64,000 nt of DNA from Microbacterium kyungheense (GCF_006783905.1 NZ_VFPE01000001.1:1413501-1477500), one strand, 5' to 3'. Counted from the stretch's first letter, positions 49,092-59,185 are shown. Numbers and translations are program-made. The notes: generated by a model not told the origin, from the letters alone.

Positions 49092-50516
49092 GTGACGATG
49101 ACTGATGTGCTGATCGATCGCCCCGAGCTGGAAGGTCTGGGGGTCTACGAGTTCGGCTGGCACGACCCCGATGCCGCCGGAGCCAGCGCCAAGCGCGGCC
49201 TGAGCGACGCGGTGGTCCGCGACATCTCGGCCCTCAAGGTAGAGCCGGAGTGGATGCTGAAGACCCGCCTCAAGGGGCTGCAGCTATTCGACCGCAAGCC
49301 GATGCCCACGTGGGGCGCCGACCTCAGCGAGATCGACTTCGACAACATCAAATACTTCGTGCGCTCGACCGAGAAGCAGGCGCAGTCGTGGGAGGACCTC
49401 CCCGAAGACATCCGCAACACGTACGAGAAGCTCGGCATCCCCGAGGCCGAGCGCGCACGCCTGGTCGCCGGCGTCGCGGCGCAGTACGAGTCCGAAGTGG
49501 TCTACCACCAGATCAACGAGGAGCTCGAGAAGCAGGGTGTCATCTTCATGGACACCGACACGGCGCTGCGCGAGCACCCGGAGTTCTTCGAGGAGTACTT
49601 CGGCACCGTGATCCCCGCCGGCGACAACAAGTTCGCCGCGCTCAACACCGCGGTGTGGTCGGGCGGCTCGTTCGTCTACGTGCCCCCGGGCGTGCACGTC
49701 GAGATCCCGCTGCAGGCCTACTTCCGCATCAACACCGAGAACATGGGCCAGTTCGAGCGGACGCTCATCATCGCCGACGAGGGCTCGTACGTCCACTACA
49801 TCGAGGGCTGCACCGCCCCGATCTACAAGTCGGACTCGCTGCACTCGGCCGTCGTCGAGATCATCGTGAAGAAGAACGCCCGCGTGCGCTACACGACGAT
49901 CCAGAACTGGTCGAACAACGTCTACAACCTGGTCACCAAGCGCGCCGTGGCGCACGAGGGCGCGACCATGGAGTGGATCGACGGCAACATCGGCTCGAAG
50001 GTCACGATGAAGTACCCGTCGATCTTCCTGATGGGCGAGCACGCCAAGGGCGAGACCCTGTCGGTCGCCTTCGCCGGTCCCGGCCAGCACCAGGACGCCG
50101 GCGCGAAGATGATCCACATGGCGCCGTACACGCAGTCCTCGATCGTCTCGAAGTCGATCGCCCGCGGGGGCGGCCGCGCCGGCTACCGAGGTGAGGTCCG
50201 CGTCGACGCGAACGCGCACCACTCGGCCAACACGGTCCGCTGCGACGCCCTGCTGGTCGACACGATCTCGCGCTCCGACACGTACCCCGCCATCGACATC
50301 CGCGTCGACGACGTGCAGCTCGGCCATGAGGCCACGGTGTCGAAGGTCAGCGAAGAGCAGCTGTTCTACCTGATGAGCCGCGGTCTTCCCGAAGACGAGG
50401 CCATGGCCATGATCGTGCGCGGCTTCATCGAGCCGATCGCCCGCGAACTGCCCATGGAGTACGCGCTCGAACTCAACAAGCTCATCGAGATGGGCATGGA
50501 AGGATCCGTCGGCTAG
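49092..50516 (+). CDS. sufB: Fe-S cluster assembly protein SufB
   Basis: A 474-residue scaffold protein of the SUF iron-sulfur system, acting with SufC and SufD. Typical segments are [40 protein letters not shown], and [15 protein letters not shown] [20 protein letters not shown] with [20 protein letters not shown] near the C-terminus. The Cys of EGCTAP and the conserved Glu/His pairs of the scaffold are kept. GTG 49092 lies five bases after GGAGGAG; ATG 49098 is the alternative. One base-step away sufD begins directly after the stop. Confidence 0.97.
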   Translation: MTMTDVLIDRPELEGLGVYEFGWHDPDAAGASAKRGLSDAVVRDISALKVEPEWMLKTRLKGLQLFDRKPMPTWGADLSEIDFDNIKYFVRSTEKQAQSWEDLPEDIRNTYEKLGIPEAERARLVAGVAAQYESEVVYHQINEELEKQGVIFMDTDTALREHPEFFEEYFGTVIPAGDNKFAALNTAVWSGGSFVYVPPGVHVEIPLQAYFRINTENMGQFERTLIIADEGSYVHYIEGCTAPIYKSDSLHSAVVEIIVKKNARVRYTTIQNWSNNVYNLVTKRAVAHEGATMEWIDGNIGSKVTMKYPSIFLMGEHAKGETLSVAFAGPGQHQDAGAKMIHMAPYTQSSIVSKSIARGGGRAGYRGEVRVDANAHHSANTVRCDALLVDTISRSDTYPAIDIRVDDVQLGHEATVSKVSEEQLFYLMSRGLPEDEAMAMIVRGFIEPIARELPMEYALELNKLIEMGMEGSVG

Positions 50517-51704
50517 ATGAGCCCCACGACTGAGGCCCCCACCGTCCCCGGCGCGAAGGGCCACACCGATGGCGCCGGTGCGTTCGTACCGGTTCAGACT
50601 CGCTCCGAGCGCTTCCGCTCCACCGATCCCGCCGCCTTCGAGGCGCCCACGGGTCGCGAGGTCAACTGGAAGCACACGCCCGTGCAGCGCCTGCAGCGCC
50701 TGTTCGCGGACGCCGCCGGCGACGCCGGCGCCGTCTCGCTGAGCGTCACCGGCCCGGTGGCGACCGCAGGTCTCACCGCCGGCCAGGCGCCGCGCGGCGA
50801 GGTGTTCGTCCCCGAGGATCTGCCCGCCGCCGTGGCGTGGAGCCGTTCCGCCGAGGCGCTGTACGTGTCGATCCCGGCCGAGGCCGAGCTCGACGAGCCC
50901 GTCGTGATCGAGGCGACCGGCGGGGGAGCAGACCTCGTCGGGCACTCCCACGTCGTGGTCGAGGCATCCCGTCACAGCCGCGCGACCGTCGTCCTGCGCC
51001 ACGCGGGCAGCGCCCAGTTCGCCCAGAACGTCGAGATCATCGTCCGCGAGGGCGCACACCTCGAGCTCGTGACGGTGCAGCGCTGGGACGACGACGCGGT
51101 GCACGCGGCATCCCACCAGGCCCGCGTCGAGCGCGACGCGACCCTCCGTCACGTGGTCGTCAGCTTCGGCGGCGGTGTCGTTCGCGTGAACCCGAGCGTC
51201 GAGCTCGCGGGCACCGGCTCGCGCGCCGAGCTCTACGGCCTCAGCTACTCGGACTCGGGGCAGCACCTCGAGAGCCAGGTCTACCTGCACCACAAGGGCG
51301 CCGAGACGACCGGCGACGTGCTGTACAAGAGCGCGCTGCAGGGCGCCGCGGCGCGCACCGTCTGGATCGGCGACGTGCTCATCGGACCGGATGCCGTCGC
51401 GACCGACTCGTACGAGGCGAACCGCAATCTGGTGCTGACCGAGGGTGCGCGCGCCGAGTCGATCCCGAACCTCGAGATCGAGACCGGCGACATCCGCGGC
51501 GCCGGCCACGCCAGCGCCACGGGTCGCTTCGACGACGAGCAGCTGTTCTACCTGCAGGCTCGCGGCATCCCCGAGGCCGAGGCGCGGCGCCTGGTCGTGC
51601 TCGGCTTCCTCGCCGAGATCGTCCAGAAGATCGGCGTGGCCGACCTCGAGACCGAGCTGTTCGCCGCCATAGAGGAAGAGCTCGCCAAGGAGGACCTGGC
51701 ATGA
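50517..51704 (+). CDS. sufD: Fe-S cluster assembly protein SufD
   Basis: A 395-residue paralogue of SufB forming the SufBC2D complex. It carries the beta-helix core with GHSHVVVEASRHSRATVVLR, HVVVSFGGGVVRVNPSVELA and the C-terminal DEQLFYLQARGIPEAEARRL that matches the SufB end. Residue 360-type His ligand candidates are in YSDSGQHLESQVYLHHKGAE. The ATG follows the sufB TAG with no gap, and the stop overlaps the Rieske gene by four bases. Confidence 0.95.
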   Translation: MSPTTEAPTVPGAKGHTDGAGAFVPVQTRSERFRSTDPAAFEAPTGREVNWKHTPVQRLQRLFADAAGDAGAVSLSVTGPVATAGLTAGQAPRGEVFVPEDLPAAVAWSRSAEALYVSIPAEAELDEPVVIEATGGGADLVGHSHVVVEASRHSRATVVLRHAGSAQFAQNVEIIVREGAHLELVTVQRWDDDAVHAASHQARVERDATLRHVVVSFGGGVVRVNPSVELAGTGSRAELYGLSYSDSGQHLESQVYLHHKGAETTGDVLYKSALQGAAARTVWIGDVLIGPDAVATDSYEANRNLVLTEGARAESIPNLEIETGDIRGAGHASATGRFDDEQLFYLQARGIPEAEARRLVVLGFLAEIVQKIGVADLETELFAAIEEELAKEDLA

Positions 51705-52030
51705 CCGCCCAGCGCGCGTGCGGCCTCAGCGACCTCGTCCAGGACGAGGCGCGCCGGGTCGAGATCGACGGCGTGCCGATGGCGGTCGTGCTCGACTCCA
51801 ACGGCGAGGTGCACGCCATCGGCGACACCTGCACGCACGGCGACATCTCGCTGTCCGAGGGCTTCGTCGACGGCGACTCGCTGGAGTGCTGGGCGCACGG
51901 CTCGGCGTTCTCGCTGCGCACCGGCAAGCCCCTCAACCTCCCCGCGTACGAGCCGGTCCCGGTGTACGCGGTCACTCTCGACGGCGATGACGTGCTCATC
52001 GATCCGTCCGTCACGCTCGATGTGAACTGA
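51701..52030 (+). CDS. Rieske-type [2Fe-2S] ferredoxin in the suf operon
   Basis: A 109-residue soluble protein of the non-heme iron oxygenase ferredoxin type. The cluster ligands are in DTCTHGDISLSEG (C-x-H) and LECWAHGSAFS (C-x-x-H). It lies between sufD and sufC, overlapping sufD by four bases and 15 bases before sufC. In actinobacterial suf operons a gene like this is common; it may carry electrons for cluster assembly, though this is not proven. Confidence 0.93.
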   Translation: MTAQRACGLSDLVQDEARRVEIDGVPMAVVLDSNGEVHAIGDTCTHGDISLSEGFVDGDSLECWAHGSAFSLRTGKPLNLPAYEPVPVYAVTLDGDDVLIDPSVTLDVN

Positions 52031-52045
52031 AGAAGGTAACGAAGA

Positions 52046-52840
<795 letters not shown>

Positions 52841-52849
52841 GATCTTCCC

Positions 52850-53179
52850 ATGACCGCTACTCTCACGCCCGAGAAGTACGACGAGGTCACCGAGGCGCTC
52901 AAGGACGTCATGGACCCCGAACTCGGGATCAACGTCGTCGACCTCGGCCTCATCTACGACCTCGCGTGGGACGACGAGAACGACGCGCTCGTCATCCACA
53001 TGACGCTGACGTCGGCGGGCTGCCCGCTCACCGACGTGCTCGAGGAGCAGACGGCGCAGGCGCTCGACGACATCGTGGAGCGGTTCCGCATCAACTGGGT
53101 GTGGATGCCGCCGTGGGGACCCGAGCGGATCACCGACGACGGGCGCGACATGATGCGCGCGCTCGGCTTCGCGATCTGA
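52850..53179 (+). CDS. sufT: Metal-sulfur cluster assembly factor (SufT/DUF59)
   Basis: A 109-residue DUF59/MIP18 family protein that helps mature iron-sulfur proteins. Diagnostic segments are MDPELGINVVDLGLIYDLAW and MTLTSAGCPLTDVLEEQTAQ, with the conserved Cys in AGCPLTD. The last residues include WMPPWGPERITDDGRDMM. It closes the suf cluster. The cysteine desulfurase sufS and scaffold sufU that usually precede sufT in actinobacteria are not here. Confidence 0.94.
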   Translation: MTATLTPEKYDEVTEALKDVMDPELGINVVDLGLIYDLAWDDENDALVIHMTLTSAGCPLTDVLEEQTAQALDDIVERFRINWVWMPPWGPERITDDGRDMMRALGFAI

Positions 53180-53240
53180 CACTTTCCGGACTCCTCGCGT
53201 CCGTTGACGCGGCCCCGCGGGCGTGTGCCACACTCGGCAC

Positions 53241-54836
53241 ATGTCGGGGAACAAGAGACGTGTCGTGTCTGCGGTCGGCGTCGCCGTCCTGATCCTCTCC
53301 GGTGCGACAGGCTGCACGTTCGCCGACGTCGCCACCGAGCCGACCGCTGCACCCACGTCGACCGTCGATCCGGACCCCGGCGCGGACGCCCTCGCGACGG
53401 TCACGCGCGCCCAGGTGGAGGCGGCGGTCGACGACCTCTCCGCGTCGGTGTGGACGGCGATGGAGGCCTCGGGCACGCCGGGGATCGCGGTCGGCGTCGT
53501 CTATCAGGGAGAAGTGCTGTACGCCGACGGCTTCGGCGTGCGCGATCTCGACAGCGGCGAGCCCGTCGACGCCGACACGGTGTTCGCCCTCGCGTCGGTC
53601 TCGAAGTCGATCGGCGCGAGCGTCGTGGCCCGCGCCATCGACGAGGGCTACGTGACGTGGGACACGCCGGTCGCCGATCACCTGGACGGCTTCACGCTGT
53701 CGGACCCGTACGTCGGCGCGCACGTGACGATCGCCGACATGTACGCGCATCGATCGGGACTCTCCAAGCACGCGGGTGACGAGCTGGAAGAGATCGGGTA
53801 CGACCGTGCCGCCATCCTCGACCGGCTGCGGCTGATCCCGCTCGCGCCGTGGCGGTCGACGTACGCGTACGGCAATTTCGACATCACCGCGGCGGGGGAG
53901 TCGGTCGCCCGGGCCGCGGGGGAGGACTGGGCGGACCTCTCCGAGCGACTCCTGTACGAGCCGCTCGGCATGACCTCGACGAGCTCCCGGTTCGCCGACC
54001 TGGAGTCCCGCGACAACCGCGCGAAGGGGCACATGCAGCTGGACGGCGAGTGGGTCGTGACGCCCGACCAGCGTCAGCCCGACCAGCAGTCCCCGGCGGG
54101 CGGGGTGAGCTCGAACGTGACCGACCTCACGACGTGGCTCTCGATGCTGCTCGCCGCAGGAGAGCACGACGGCGAGCCCTTCATCCAGGCATCCTTGCTC
54201 GTGCCCGCGATGTCGCCGCAGATCGTCGGATCACCGCCGTCCTCGTTCGGGTCGCGCGCCGGCTACTACGGCTACGGGTTCAACGTGGGCACGACGGCGG
54301 GCGGCCTCGTCGACGTCAACCATTCCGGGGCGTTCCTGCTCGGCACCGGCACGGTGTTCAAGCTGCTGCCCGAGGCGGGCCTCGGCATCGTCGTGCTCTC
54401 GAACGCCTCCGCCAACGGCGTGCCCGAGAGCATCGCCGCGCGGTTCCTCGACATCGCGCAGTACGGGGCGCAGCGCCGCGACTGGCTGCCGCTGTTCATG
54501 GGCGTGTTCGAAGGGGAGTCCGAGCCTTTCGGGACGCTCGTCGGAGAGAAGCCCCCTGCCGACGCCGCCCCGGCACAGGCACTCGACACATATGCGGGGA
54601 CGTACGCCAACGACTACTTCGGCGCGGCGACGGTGGCCGTCGTCGACGGCGGGCTGGAGCTCTCGCTCGGCCCGGCCGGGCGATGGGCGCTCGAGCACTG
54701 GACGGGGGACGAGTTCGTCTTCCGACCGTTCAGCGAGAACGCACCGCCGGGATCGATCTCGAAGGCGACGTTCGACGGCGACACGCTCGTGCTCGAGTAC
54801 TTCGACCAGCACGGCCTCGGCACCTTCACACGCTGA
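53241..54836 (+). CDS. Serine hydrolase, class C beta-lactamase/PBP family (lipoprotein)
   Basis: A 531-residue exported protein. The N-terminus (RRVVSAVGVAVLILSGATGC) is a lipoprotein-like signal, followed by a Thr/Pro/Asp spacer. The catalytic SxxK is S119-V-S-K122 in FALASVSKSIGAS, and the YxN motif is YGN near 210 in YAYGNFDITAAGES. A later NHSGAFLLGTGT takes the place of the third HxG motif. The last 90 residues form the extra beta domain common in this family (TYAGTYANDYFGAATV). The natural substrate is probably a peptide or ester; beta-lactamase activity should not be assumed. Confidence 0.9.
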   Translation: MSGNKRRVVSAVGVAVLILSGATGCTFADVATEPTAAPTSTVDPDPGADALATVTRAQVEAAVDDLSASVWTAMEASGTPGIAVGVVYQGEVLYADGFGVRDLDSGEPVDADTVFALASVSKSIGASVVARAIDEGYVTWDTPVADHLDGFTLSDPYVGAHVTIADMYAHRSGLSKHAGDELEEIGYDRAAILDRLRLIPLAPWRSTYAYGNFDITAAGESVARAAGEDWADLSERLLYEPLGMTSTSSRFADLESRDNRAKGHMQLDGEWVVTPDQRQPDQQSPAGGVSSNVTDLTTWLSMLLAAGEHDGEPFIQASLLVPAMSPQIVGSPPSSFGSRAGYYGYGFNVGTTAGGLVDVNHSGAFLLGTGTVFKLLPEAGLGIVVLSNASANGVPESIAARFLDIAQYGAQRRDWLPLFMGVFEGESEPFGTLVGEKPPADAAPAQALDTYAGTYANDYFGAATVAVVDGGLELSLGPAGRWALEHWTGDEFVFRPFSENAPPGSISKATFDGDTLVLEYFDQHGLGTFTR

Positions 54837-54867
54837 CTCACTCGGCGACCCCGGGCCGCCGTCTCGG

Positions 54868-54873
54868 TAGGCT
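54868..54873 (+). promoter_or_regulatory. -10 TAGGCT, leaderless promoter of the malY-like gene
   Basis: TAGGCT ends six bases before the GTG at 54880, supporting that start and a leaderless message. Confidence 0.6.
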
Positions 54874-54879
54874 CGAACG

Positions 54880-56046
54880 GTGAGCGTCACCGTCACCCCC
54901 CTGCAGGCCCTCCCGATCGAGCAGCTCCGGCAGCGCACCAGCACGAAGTGGCGCACGTACCCCGAGGACGTGCTGCCGCTGTTCGTGGCCGAGACGGACT
55001 TCCTGCCGGCGCCCACGGTGACCGCCGCGCTGACGCGTGCGATCGAGCTCGGCGACACGGGCTACACGCCGCCGGACCCGGGCATCCGCGACGCCTACGT
55101 CGGCTTCGCGGACCGGCGCTTCGGGTGGACGGTCGATCCCGCCCGCATCCGCACCACGTGCGACGTCATGATGGGCGTCGTCGAGCTGCTGCGGCAGGTG
55201 ACCGAGCCCGGTGCCCGGGTGATCGTCACGCCGCCGGTCTACCCGCCGTTCTACGACTGCATCCCCGAGGCTGGAGCCGTCGTGGAGCGCGTGCCGCTGC
55301 GCGACACCGGCACGGCCTGGGAGCTCGATCTCGAGGGCATCGAGGCGGCTCTCGGCGCGGGCGCACGGGCCGTGCTGCTGTGCAACCCGCACAACCCGAC
55401 CGGCACCGCGCACTCGCGTGAGAGCCTCGCCGCCCTCGCCGAGCTCGTCGAAGCCCACGGGGCCGTCGTCATCAGCGACGAGATCCACGCACCGCTCGTG
55501 AACCGCGGCGTCGTGTTCACGCCGTTCCTGGATGCCTCGCCCGCCGCCGCCCGCGTCGGCTACGCCGTCGCGAGCGCGAGCAAGGCGTTCAACACCGCAG
55601 GCCTGAAGTGCGCGCTCATGGTGACGGCCGACGACGCGACCACGGCCGTCGTCCGGGCGCTCCCGGCCGAGGTCGAGTGGCGCACCGGCCTCTTCGGCGC
55701 CCTTGCGGCGGTGGCGGCCTTCTCGCCCGAGAGCGATGCCTGGCTCGACGCGCAGCTCGCGGCGCTCGACGAGAACCGCGTGCTGCTCGCCGCACTGCTC
55801 GCCGAGCACGTGCCCGGCGCCCGCTACCGCATCCCCGATGCCGGGTTCCTCGCCTGGATCGACGTGAGCGCACTCGGCTGGGGCGACAACCCGGCTGCGA
55901 AGATCCTCCGGGAGGCGAAGGTCGCCCTGCACTTCGGGCCGCACTTCGGCGAAGAGGGCAAGGGGCACGTCCGGCTCAACTTCGGCTGTTCTCCCGAAGT
56001 CCTCCGCGAGGCGATCGTGCGACTCGGCGCGCTCGCGAGCTCGTGA
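54880..56046 (+). CDS. PLP-dependent aminotransferase/C-S lyase (MalY/PatB-like)
   Basis: A 388-residue fold-type I pyridoxal phosphate enzyme. Marks are KWRTYPEDVLPLFVAETDF at the N-terminus, VTPPVYPPFYDCI, LLCNPHNPTGTAHSRE, VVISDEIHAPL, and SASKAFNTAGLKCAL with the cofactor Lys near 235. MalY/PatB proteins split cystathionine or S-conjugates to pyruvate, ammonia and a thiol. The GTG start is supported by a six-base -10 spacing. Its stop overlaps the GTG of the transporter gene (GTGA), so the pair may form a thiol-producing and exporting unit; that is inference. Confidence 0.93.
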   Translation: MSVTVTPLQALPIEQLRQRTSTKWRTYPEDVLPLFVAETDFLPAPTVTAALTRAIELGDTGYTPPDPGIRDAYVGFADRRFGWTVDPARIRTTCDVMMGVVELLRQVTEPGARVIVTPPVYPPFYDCIPEAGAVVERVPLRDTGTAWELDLEGIEAALGAGARAVLLCNPHNPTGTAHSRESLAALAELVEAHGAVVISDEIHAPLVNRGVVFTPFLDASPAAARVGYAVASASKAFNTAGLKCALMVTADDATTAVVRALPAEVEWRTGLFGALAAVAAFSPESDAWLDAQLAALDENRVLLAALLAEHVPGARYRIPDAGFLAWIDVSALGWGDNPAAKILREAKVALHFGPHFGEEGKGHVRLNFGCSPEVLREAIVRLGALASS

Positions 56047-57413
56047 CGACGGCATCCGAACCCGCCCCCAGCATCTGGCACGCCCGCTACGTCTGGGTCA
56101 CGATCGGCGCCGTCGCGCTGATCTTCCTCGCGGCGATCCAGTCGCTCGCCGTCACGACCGTGATGCCCGTGGTGAGCGCTGATCTGAACGGAGATCGGCT
56201 CTACGCCGTGGCGTTCGCGGGCACGCTCGCGACGAGCGTGATCGGCATGGTGGTGGTCGGCGCCTGGTGCGACAGGGGAGGAGTGCTCGCGCCGCTGACC
56301 ACCGCCGTGGCGCTGTTCGTCGTCGGCCTCGTCATCGCCGGCGTCGCGCTGACGATGCCCGTGCTGGTGGCCGGACGTCTCGTGCAGGGCCTCGGCACCG
56401 GCGGGCAGACGGTCGCGCTGTACGTCGTGGTGGCCAGGGTGTATCCCGGGATGCTGCACGGTCGCGTGTTCGCGGCGTTCTCGGCGGCGTGGGTCGTCCC
56501 GTCGCTCATCGGGCCCTTCCTCGCCGGTGCGGTGACGGAGTTCCTGCACTGGCGCTGGGTGTTCCTGGGCGTCGCCGGGCTCACGGTGATCGCCTTCGCG
56601 ATGGTGGTCGCGCGCCTGTACGGCCTCCCGCTGCACACGGACGAGCCGGCCACCGGGCGCATCGTGCCGCGCGTGGCGTGCGCTGTCGCTGTCGCCGTCG
56701 GAGCTCTGGGACTCAGCCTCGCGGGAGAGCTGGGGGCATGGGCGTGGGTGGGGGTGGCGGCATCCATCCTCGTCATCGCGCTGGCGGCGAGGCCCCTGCT
56801 GCCGCGGGGCACGCTGCATGCCGCGCGCGGGCTGCCGAGCGTCGTGCTCATGCGCGGCCTCATCGCGGGCGCGCTCTTCGGCGCCGAGATCTACGTGCCG
56901 TACCTGCTGATCGACGACTACGACTTCTCGCCGACGTTCGCCGGCCTAGGACTCACCGCCGCCGCGCTGGCGTGGGCGGCGGCCGCCGACGTGCAGGGTC
57001 GGTTCGGCGACCGCATCGGCAACACCCGCATCACCCTGATCGGCACGGCGCTGCTCGTGGCGGCGCTCGGCTTCGCCCTGCTGACGGCGCTGCTGGGGCT
57101 GCACCCGGCCGTGCTGATCGCGGGGTGGGGACTCGCAGGCGCCGGCATGGGTCTCATGTATCCGCGCCTCACGGTGCTGACTCTCGCGTACTCCACGCCG
57201 CAGAACCAGGGCTTCAACTCGTCTGCGCTGTCGATCTCGGACTCGGTCGGGTCCGCATCGGCGATCGCCGTGGCGGGACTCGTGTTCACTGCGCTCGCGG
57301 GGAGCGGAGCCGGGTTCCCGGCCGTGTTCGCCATCACCGGCGTGCTGGCGCTCGCGGCACTCGTGCCGGGGCTTCGGCTCGGGCACGCGCACGAGGCCGC
57401 CACGGTGCGCTGA
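56043..57413 (+). CDS. MFS transporter (DHA-type drug/metabolite exporter)
   Basis: A 456-residue major facilitator with about twelve to fourteen spans. The first span is VTIGAVALIFLAAIQSLAVT; motif A-like GAWCDRGGVLAP follows span 2; RLVQGLGTGGQTVALYVVV is the motif C-like part of spans 4-5, and GPFLAGAVTEFLHWRWVFLG matches DHA2 exporters. The second half has GWGLAGAGMGLMYPRLTVL. The substrate is not determined. It overlaps the C-S lyase gene, and converges on the siderophore-interacting protein gene. Confidence 0.9.
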   Translation: MTTASEPAPSIWHARYVWVTIGAVALIFLAAIQSLAVTTVMPVVSADLNGDRLYAVAFAGTLATSVIGMVVVGAWCDRGGVLAPLTTAVALFVVGLVIAGVALTMPVLVAGRLVQGLGTGGQTVALYVVVARVYPGMLHGRVFAAFSAAWVVPSLIGPFLAGAVTEFLHWRWVFLGVAGLTVIAFAMVVARLYGLPLHTDEPATGRIVPRVACAVAVAVGALGLSLAGELGAWAWVGVAASILVIALAARPLLPRGTLHAARGLPSVVLMRGLIAGALFGAEIYVPYLLIDDYDFSPTFAGLGLTAAALAWAAAADVQGRFGDRIGNTRITLIGTALLVAALGFALLTALLGLHPAVLIAGWGLAGAGMGLMYPRLTVLTLAYSTPQNQGFNSSALSISDSVGSASAIAVAGLVFTALAGSGAGFPAVFAITGVLALAALVPGLRLGHAHEAATVR

Positions 57414-57441
57414 CGCAGGGTGCACCCCGTTCTCGGCGCAC

Positions 57442-58350
57442 CTAGTTCTCGGCGCGCCCCAGTCGCCAATAGCCCATGAAGGCGACAGCGCGGCGGTCGA
57501 CACCGTGCTCGGCGACGAGGTGGCGGCGCAGCGCCTTGATCGCGCCCGCCTCGCCCGCGAGCCACGCGTAGAGCCGCGCGCTCTTCAGCGCGGCCCCGCC
57601 CTTCGCGGTGCGCGGGACCTCCCACAGGATGTCGGTGTCGATGTCGATCTCTTCGACGTCCGCTCCCGCGCCGGCCGGAGCCAGCGCGGCCGCGGCGTCC
57701 TCGACCGCAGCCATCAGGTGCGCGTGCCGCTCGCCGGCGGTGCGCGCCCCGATGCGGTACTCGAACCCGGGATGCCGCGGCAGATACGCCGCGTCGTCCG
57801 GGTGCGGCAGCTCGACCGCGACCACGCCGCGCGCGTCGCGCGGGAGCTGCTCGAGGATCGCGGCGATGGCGGGCGCTGCGGTCTCGTCGCCGGCGAGCAG
57901 GATCGCGTCGACCTGCGCCGGCGGCACGAAGTCGATGCCGAAGCTGACGCCGTGGTGCCCGGTCGTGGGAGCGAGGATCAGCACCTCGTCGCCGGGGCGG
58001 GCGTTGGCGATCCACTCCGAGGCCGGCCCGATCACATCGTGCGAGACCATGTCGACATCGACCTCGCTGACGTGGTTGCGCACGTAGCGGGTGGTGTAGG
58101 TGCGGAACGGCGGGCGCCGCTCCTCGGGGAGCGCGCGCCACTGCGCATACCAGTCGTCGTCGGTGGGCATGGCGTCCAGCGGTGCGCCCGGCGCCGGGAA
58201 GACGATCTTCACGCGCTGGTCGAGTCCGGGGTCGCCGTACTCTGCGAGGTCGGCGCCGCCGAACGTGAAGCGGCGGAAGCTCGGCGTGACATCGGTGACG
58301 GCCGTCACGCGTGCGCGGAAGAAGCGGTAGGGCACGTCGGTCTCAGCCAT
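57442..58350 (-). CDS. Siderophore-interacting protein (FAD-dependent ferric reductase)
   Basis: A 302-residue ViuB/YqjH-type flavoprotein that reduces ferric siderophores to free iron in the cytoplasm. The FAD motif is PPFRTYTTRYVRNHVSEVDV, and the following domain has RPGDEVLILAPTTGHHG and AILLAGDETAAPAIAAILEQ, with WEVPRTAKGG and WLAGEAGAIKALRRHLVAEH near the C-terminus. A DtxR-type box upstream suggests iron repression. The gene is alone; no siderophore synthesis or uptake genes are near. Confidence 0.93.
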   Translation of the reverse strand: MAETDVPYRFFRARVTAVTDVTPSFRRFTFGGADLAEYGDPGLDQRVKIVFPAPGAPLDAMPTDDDWYAQWRALPEERRPPFRTYTTRYVRNHVSEVDVDMVSHDVIGPASEWIANARPGDEVLILAPTTGHHGVSFGIDFVPPAQVDAILLAGDETAAPAIAAILEQLPRDARGVVAVELPHPDDAAYLPRHPGFEYRIGARTAGERHAHLMAAVEDAAAALAPAGAGADVEEIDIDTDILWEVPRTAKGGAALKSARLYAWLAGEAGAIKALRRHLVAEHGVDRRAVAFMGYWRLGRAEN

Positions 58351-58368
58351 GGGGGACTCCGGGAGAAG

Positions 58369-58387
58369 TTAGGTAAGGGTGCCCTAA
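58369..58387 (-). promoter_or_regulatory. DtxR/IdeR-type iron box
   Basis: TTAGGTAAGGGTGCCCTAA, a 19-base imperfect palindrome with TTAGG/CCTAA arms, matches the actinobacterial DtxR/IdeR consensus. It lies 19 bases before the start of the siderophore-interacting protein gene and covers the likely -10 region, so iron-bound repressor should block transcription. Confidence 0.85.
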
Positions 58388-58462
58388 TCGAGCGCAGAGT
58401 CCACGTTACCGAGCGCCGCGCCGGATCGCCAATCAGGCGCGGCATCCCGGCCCGGTGAAGGC

Positions 58463-58492
58463 GAGAGCCCCGGCCGAATGACCGGGGCTCTC
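58463..58492. terminator. Perfect 11-bp hairpin downstream of bioY
   Basis: gagagccccgg / ccggggctctc with an 8-base loop. It is the second of two hairpins between bioY and the siderophore gene control region, and could stop read-through from bioY. Confidence 0.65.
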
Positions 58493-58498
58493 GTGAGG

Positions 58499-58523
58499 GG
58501 GATGCCGCGAGCCGCGGCATCCC
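58499..58523 (-). terminator. Terminator of bioY (inverted GGATGCC pair)
   Basis: gggatgccgcg / cgcggcatccc with an AGC loop begins three bases after the bioY stop on the minus strand. No strong T-tract follows. Confidence 0.7.
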
Positions 58524-58525
58524 GT

Positions 58526-59173
58526 TCAGTCCTTCGTCTGGTCGACCTTGCGCACGAGCGCCCACGCGCCCGGGATGATCGCCGCGGCGAGGCCCGCCTT
58601 GATGAGCCCGCCCACGATGAAGGGCAGCAGACCCGCCTGCAGGATCTCGGCGAACGACAGGTCGAGGCCCATCACGACGTTGAGGATGAACGCCATGTAC
58701 GGGATGCCGAAGAGGAAGGGGACGATGCTCGCGAGGGCGAAGCCGACGAAGGCGAGTGCCGGCCGGCGATCCCAGGCGCGCTCCGCGAACCATCCGGCGA
58801 CGAACGCCGAGAAGATGAATCCGATGACGAAGCCGAAGCTCGGCTTGCCGACAGCGGCCACCGTGCCGGTGAAGCCGGCGAACACGGGCAGGCCGGCGAG
58901 GCCGACGAGCATGTAGGTCGTGAGAGCCGCGGCTCCGCGCCCGGCTCCGAGGGCCGCGCCTACGACGATGACGCCGAGGGTCTGGCCCGTGATCGGGACG
59001 GGCCACAGGGGGATCTCGACCTGCGCCAGGAGCGCGACGATCGCGGCGCCGGCGATGACGAGACCGGCGTCGAGGGCGAACGCGCGAGCGCGCGAGGAGG
59101 GGCGGGCGATGACGTCGGCGAGCACGCGACGGGTGCCGGCGGAGGCGGCCGGGGCGGCGGCGATGGATGACAT
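58526..59173 (-). CDS. bioY: Biotin transporter BioY
   Basis: A 215-residue S-component of an energy-coupling factor transporter that binds biotin. About six spans are visible. Family marks are LAQVEIPLWPVPITGQTLGV, LGAGRGAAALTTYMLVGLAG, KPSFGFVIGFIFSAFVAGW and the C-terminal FIVGGLIKAGLAAAIIPGAW. No bioM/bioN ATPase or T-component lies next to it, so it must use a shared ECF module or act alone. A leaderless promoter lies just upstream, overlapping the stop of the acyltransferase gene. Confidence 0.95.
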   Translation of the reverse strand: MSSIAAAPAASAGTRRVLADVIARPSSRARAFALDAGLVIAGAAIVALLAQVEIPLWPVPITGQTLGVIVVGAALGAGRGAAALTTYMLVGLAGLPVFAGFTGTVAAVGKPSFGFVIGFIFSAFVAGWFAERAWDRRPALAFVGFALASIVPFLFGIPYMAFILNVVMGLDLSFAEILQAGLLPFIVGGLIKAGLAAAIIPGAWALVRKVDQTKD

Positions 59174-59179
59174 GGCCTC

Positions 59180-59185
59180 AGCCTA
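59180..59185 (-). promoter_or_regulatory. bioY -10 hexamer TAGGCT fused to the upstream stop codon
   Basis: On the minus strand the TAG stop of the acyltransferase gene begins TAGGCT, which ends six bases before the bioY ATG at 59173. A leaderless bioY message is predicted. Confidence 0.6.

Noticed and set aside
49284..51509. A 741-codon minus-strand open frame over sufB and sufD
   Set aside because: Antisense shadow of highly biased suf genes; no recognisable domain.
53241..54836. Antibiotic-resistance beta-lactamase
   Set aside because: The SxxK and YxN motifs only place it in the broad class C/PBP-like serine hydrolase family, most of whose members are peptidases or esterases. There is no linked resistance context.
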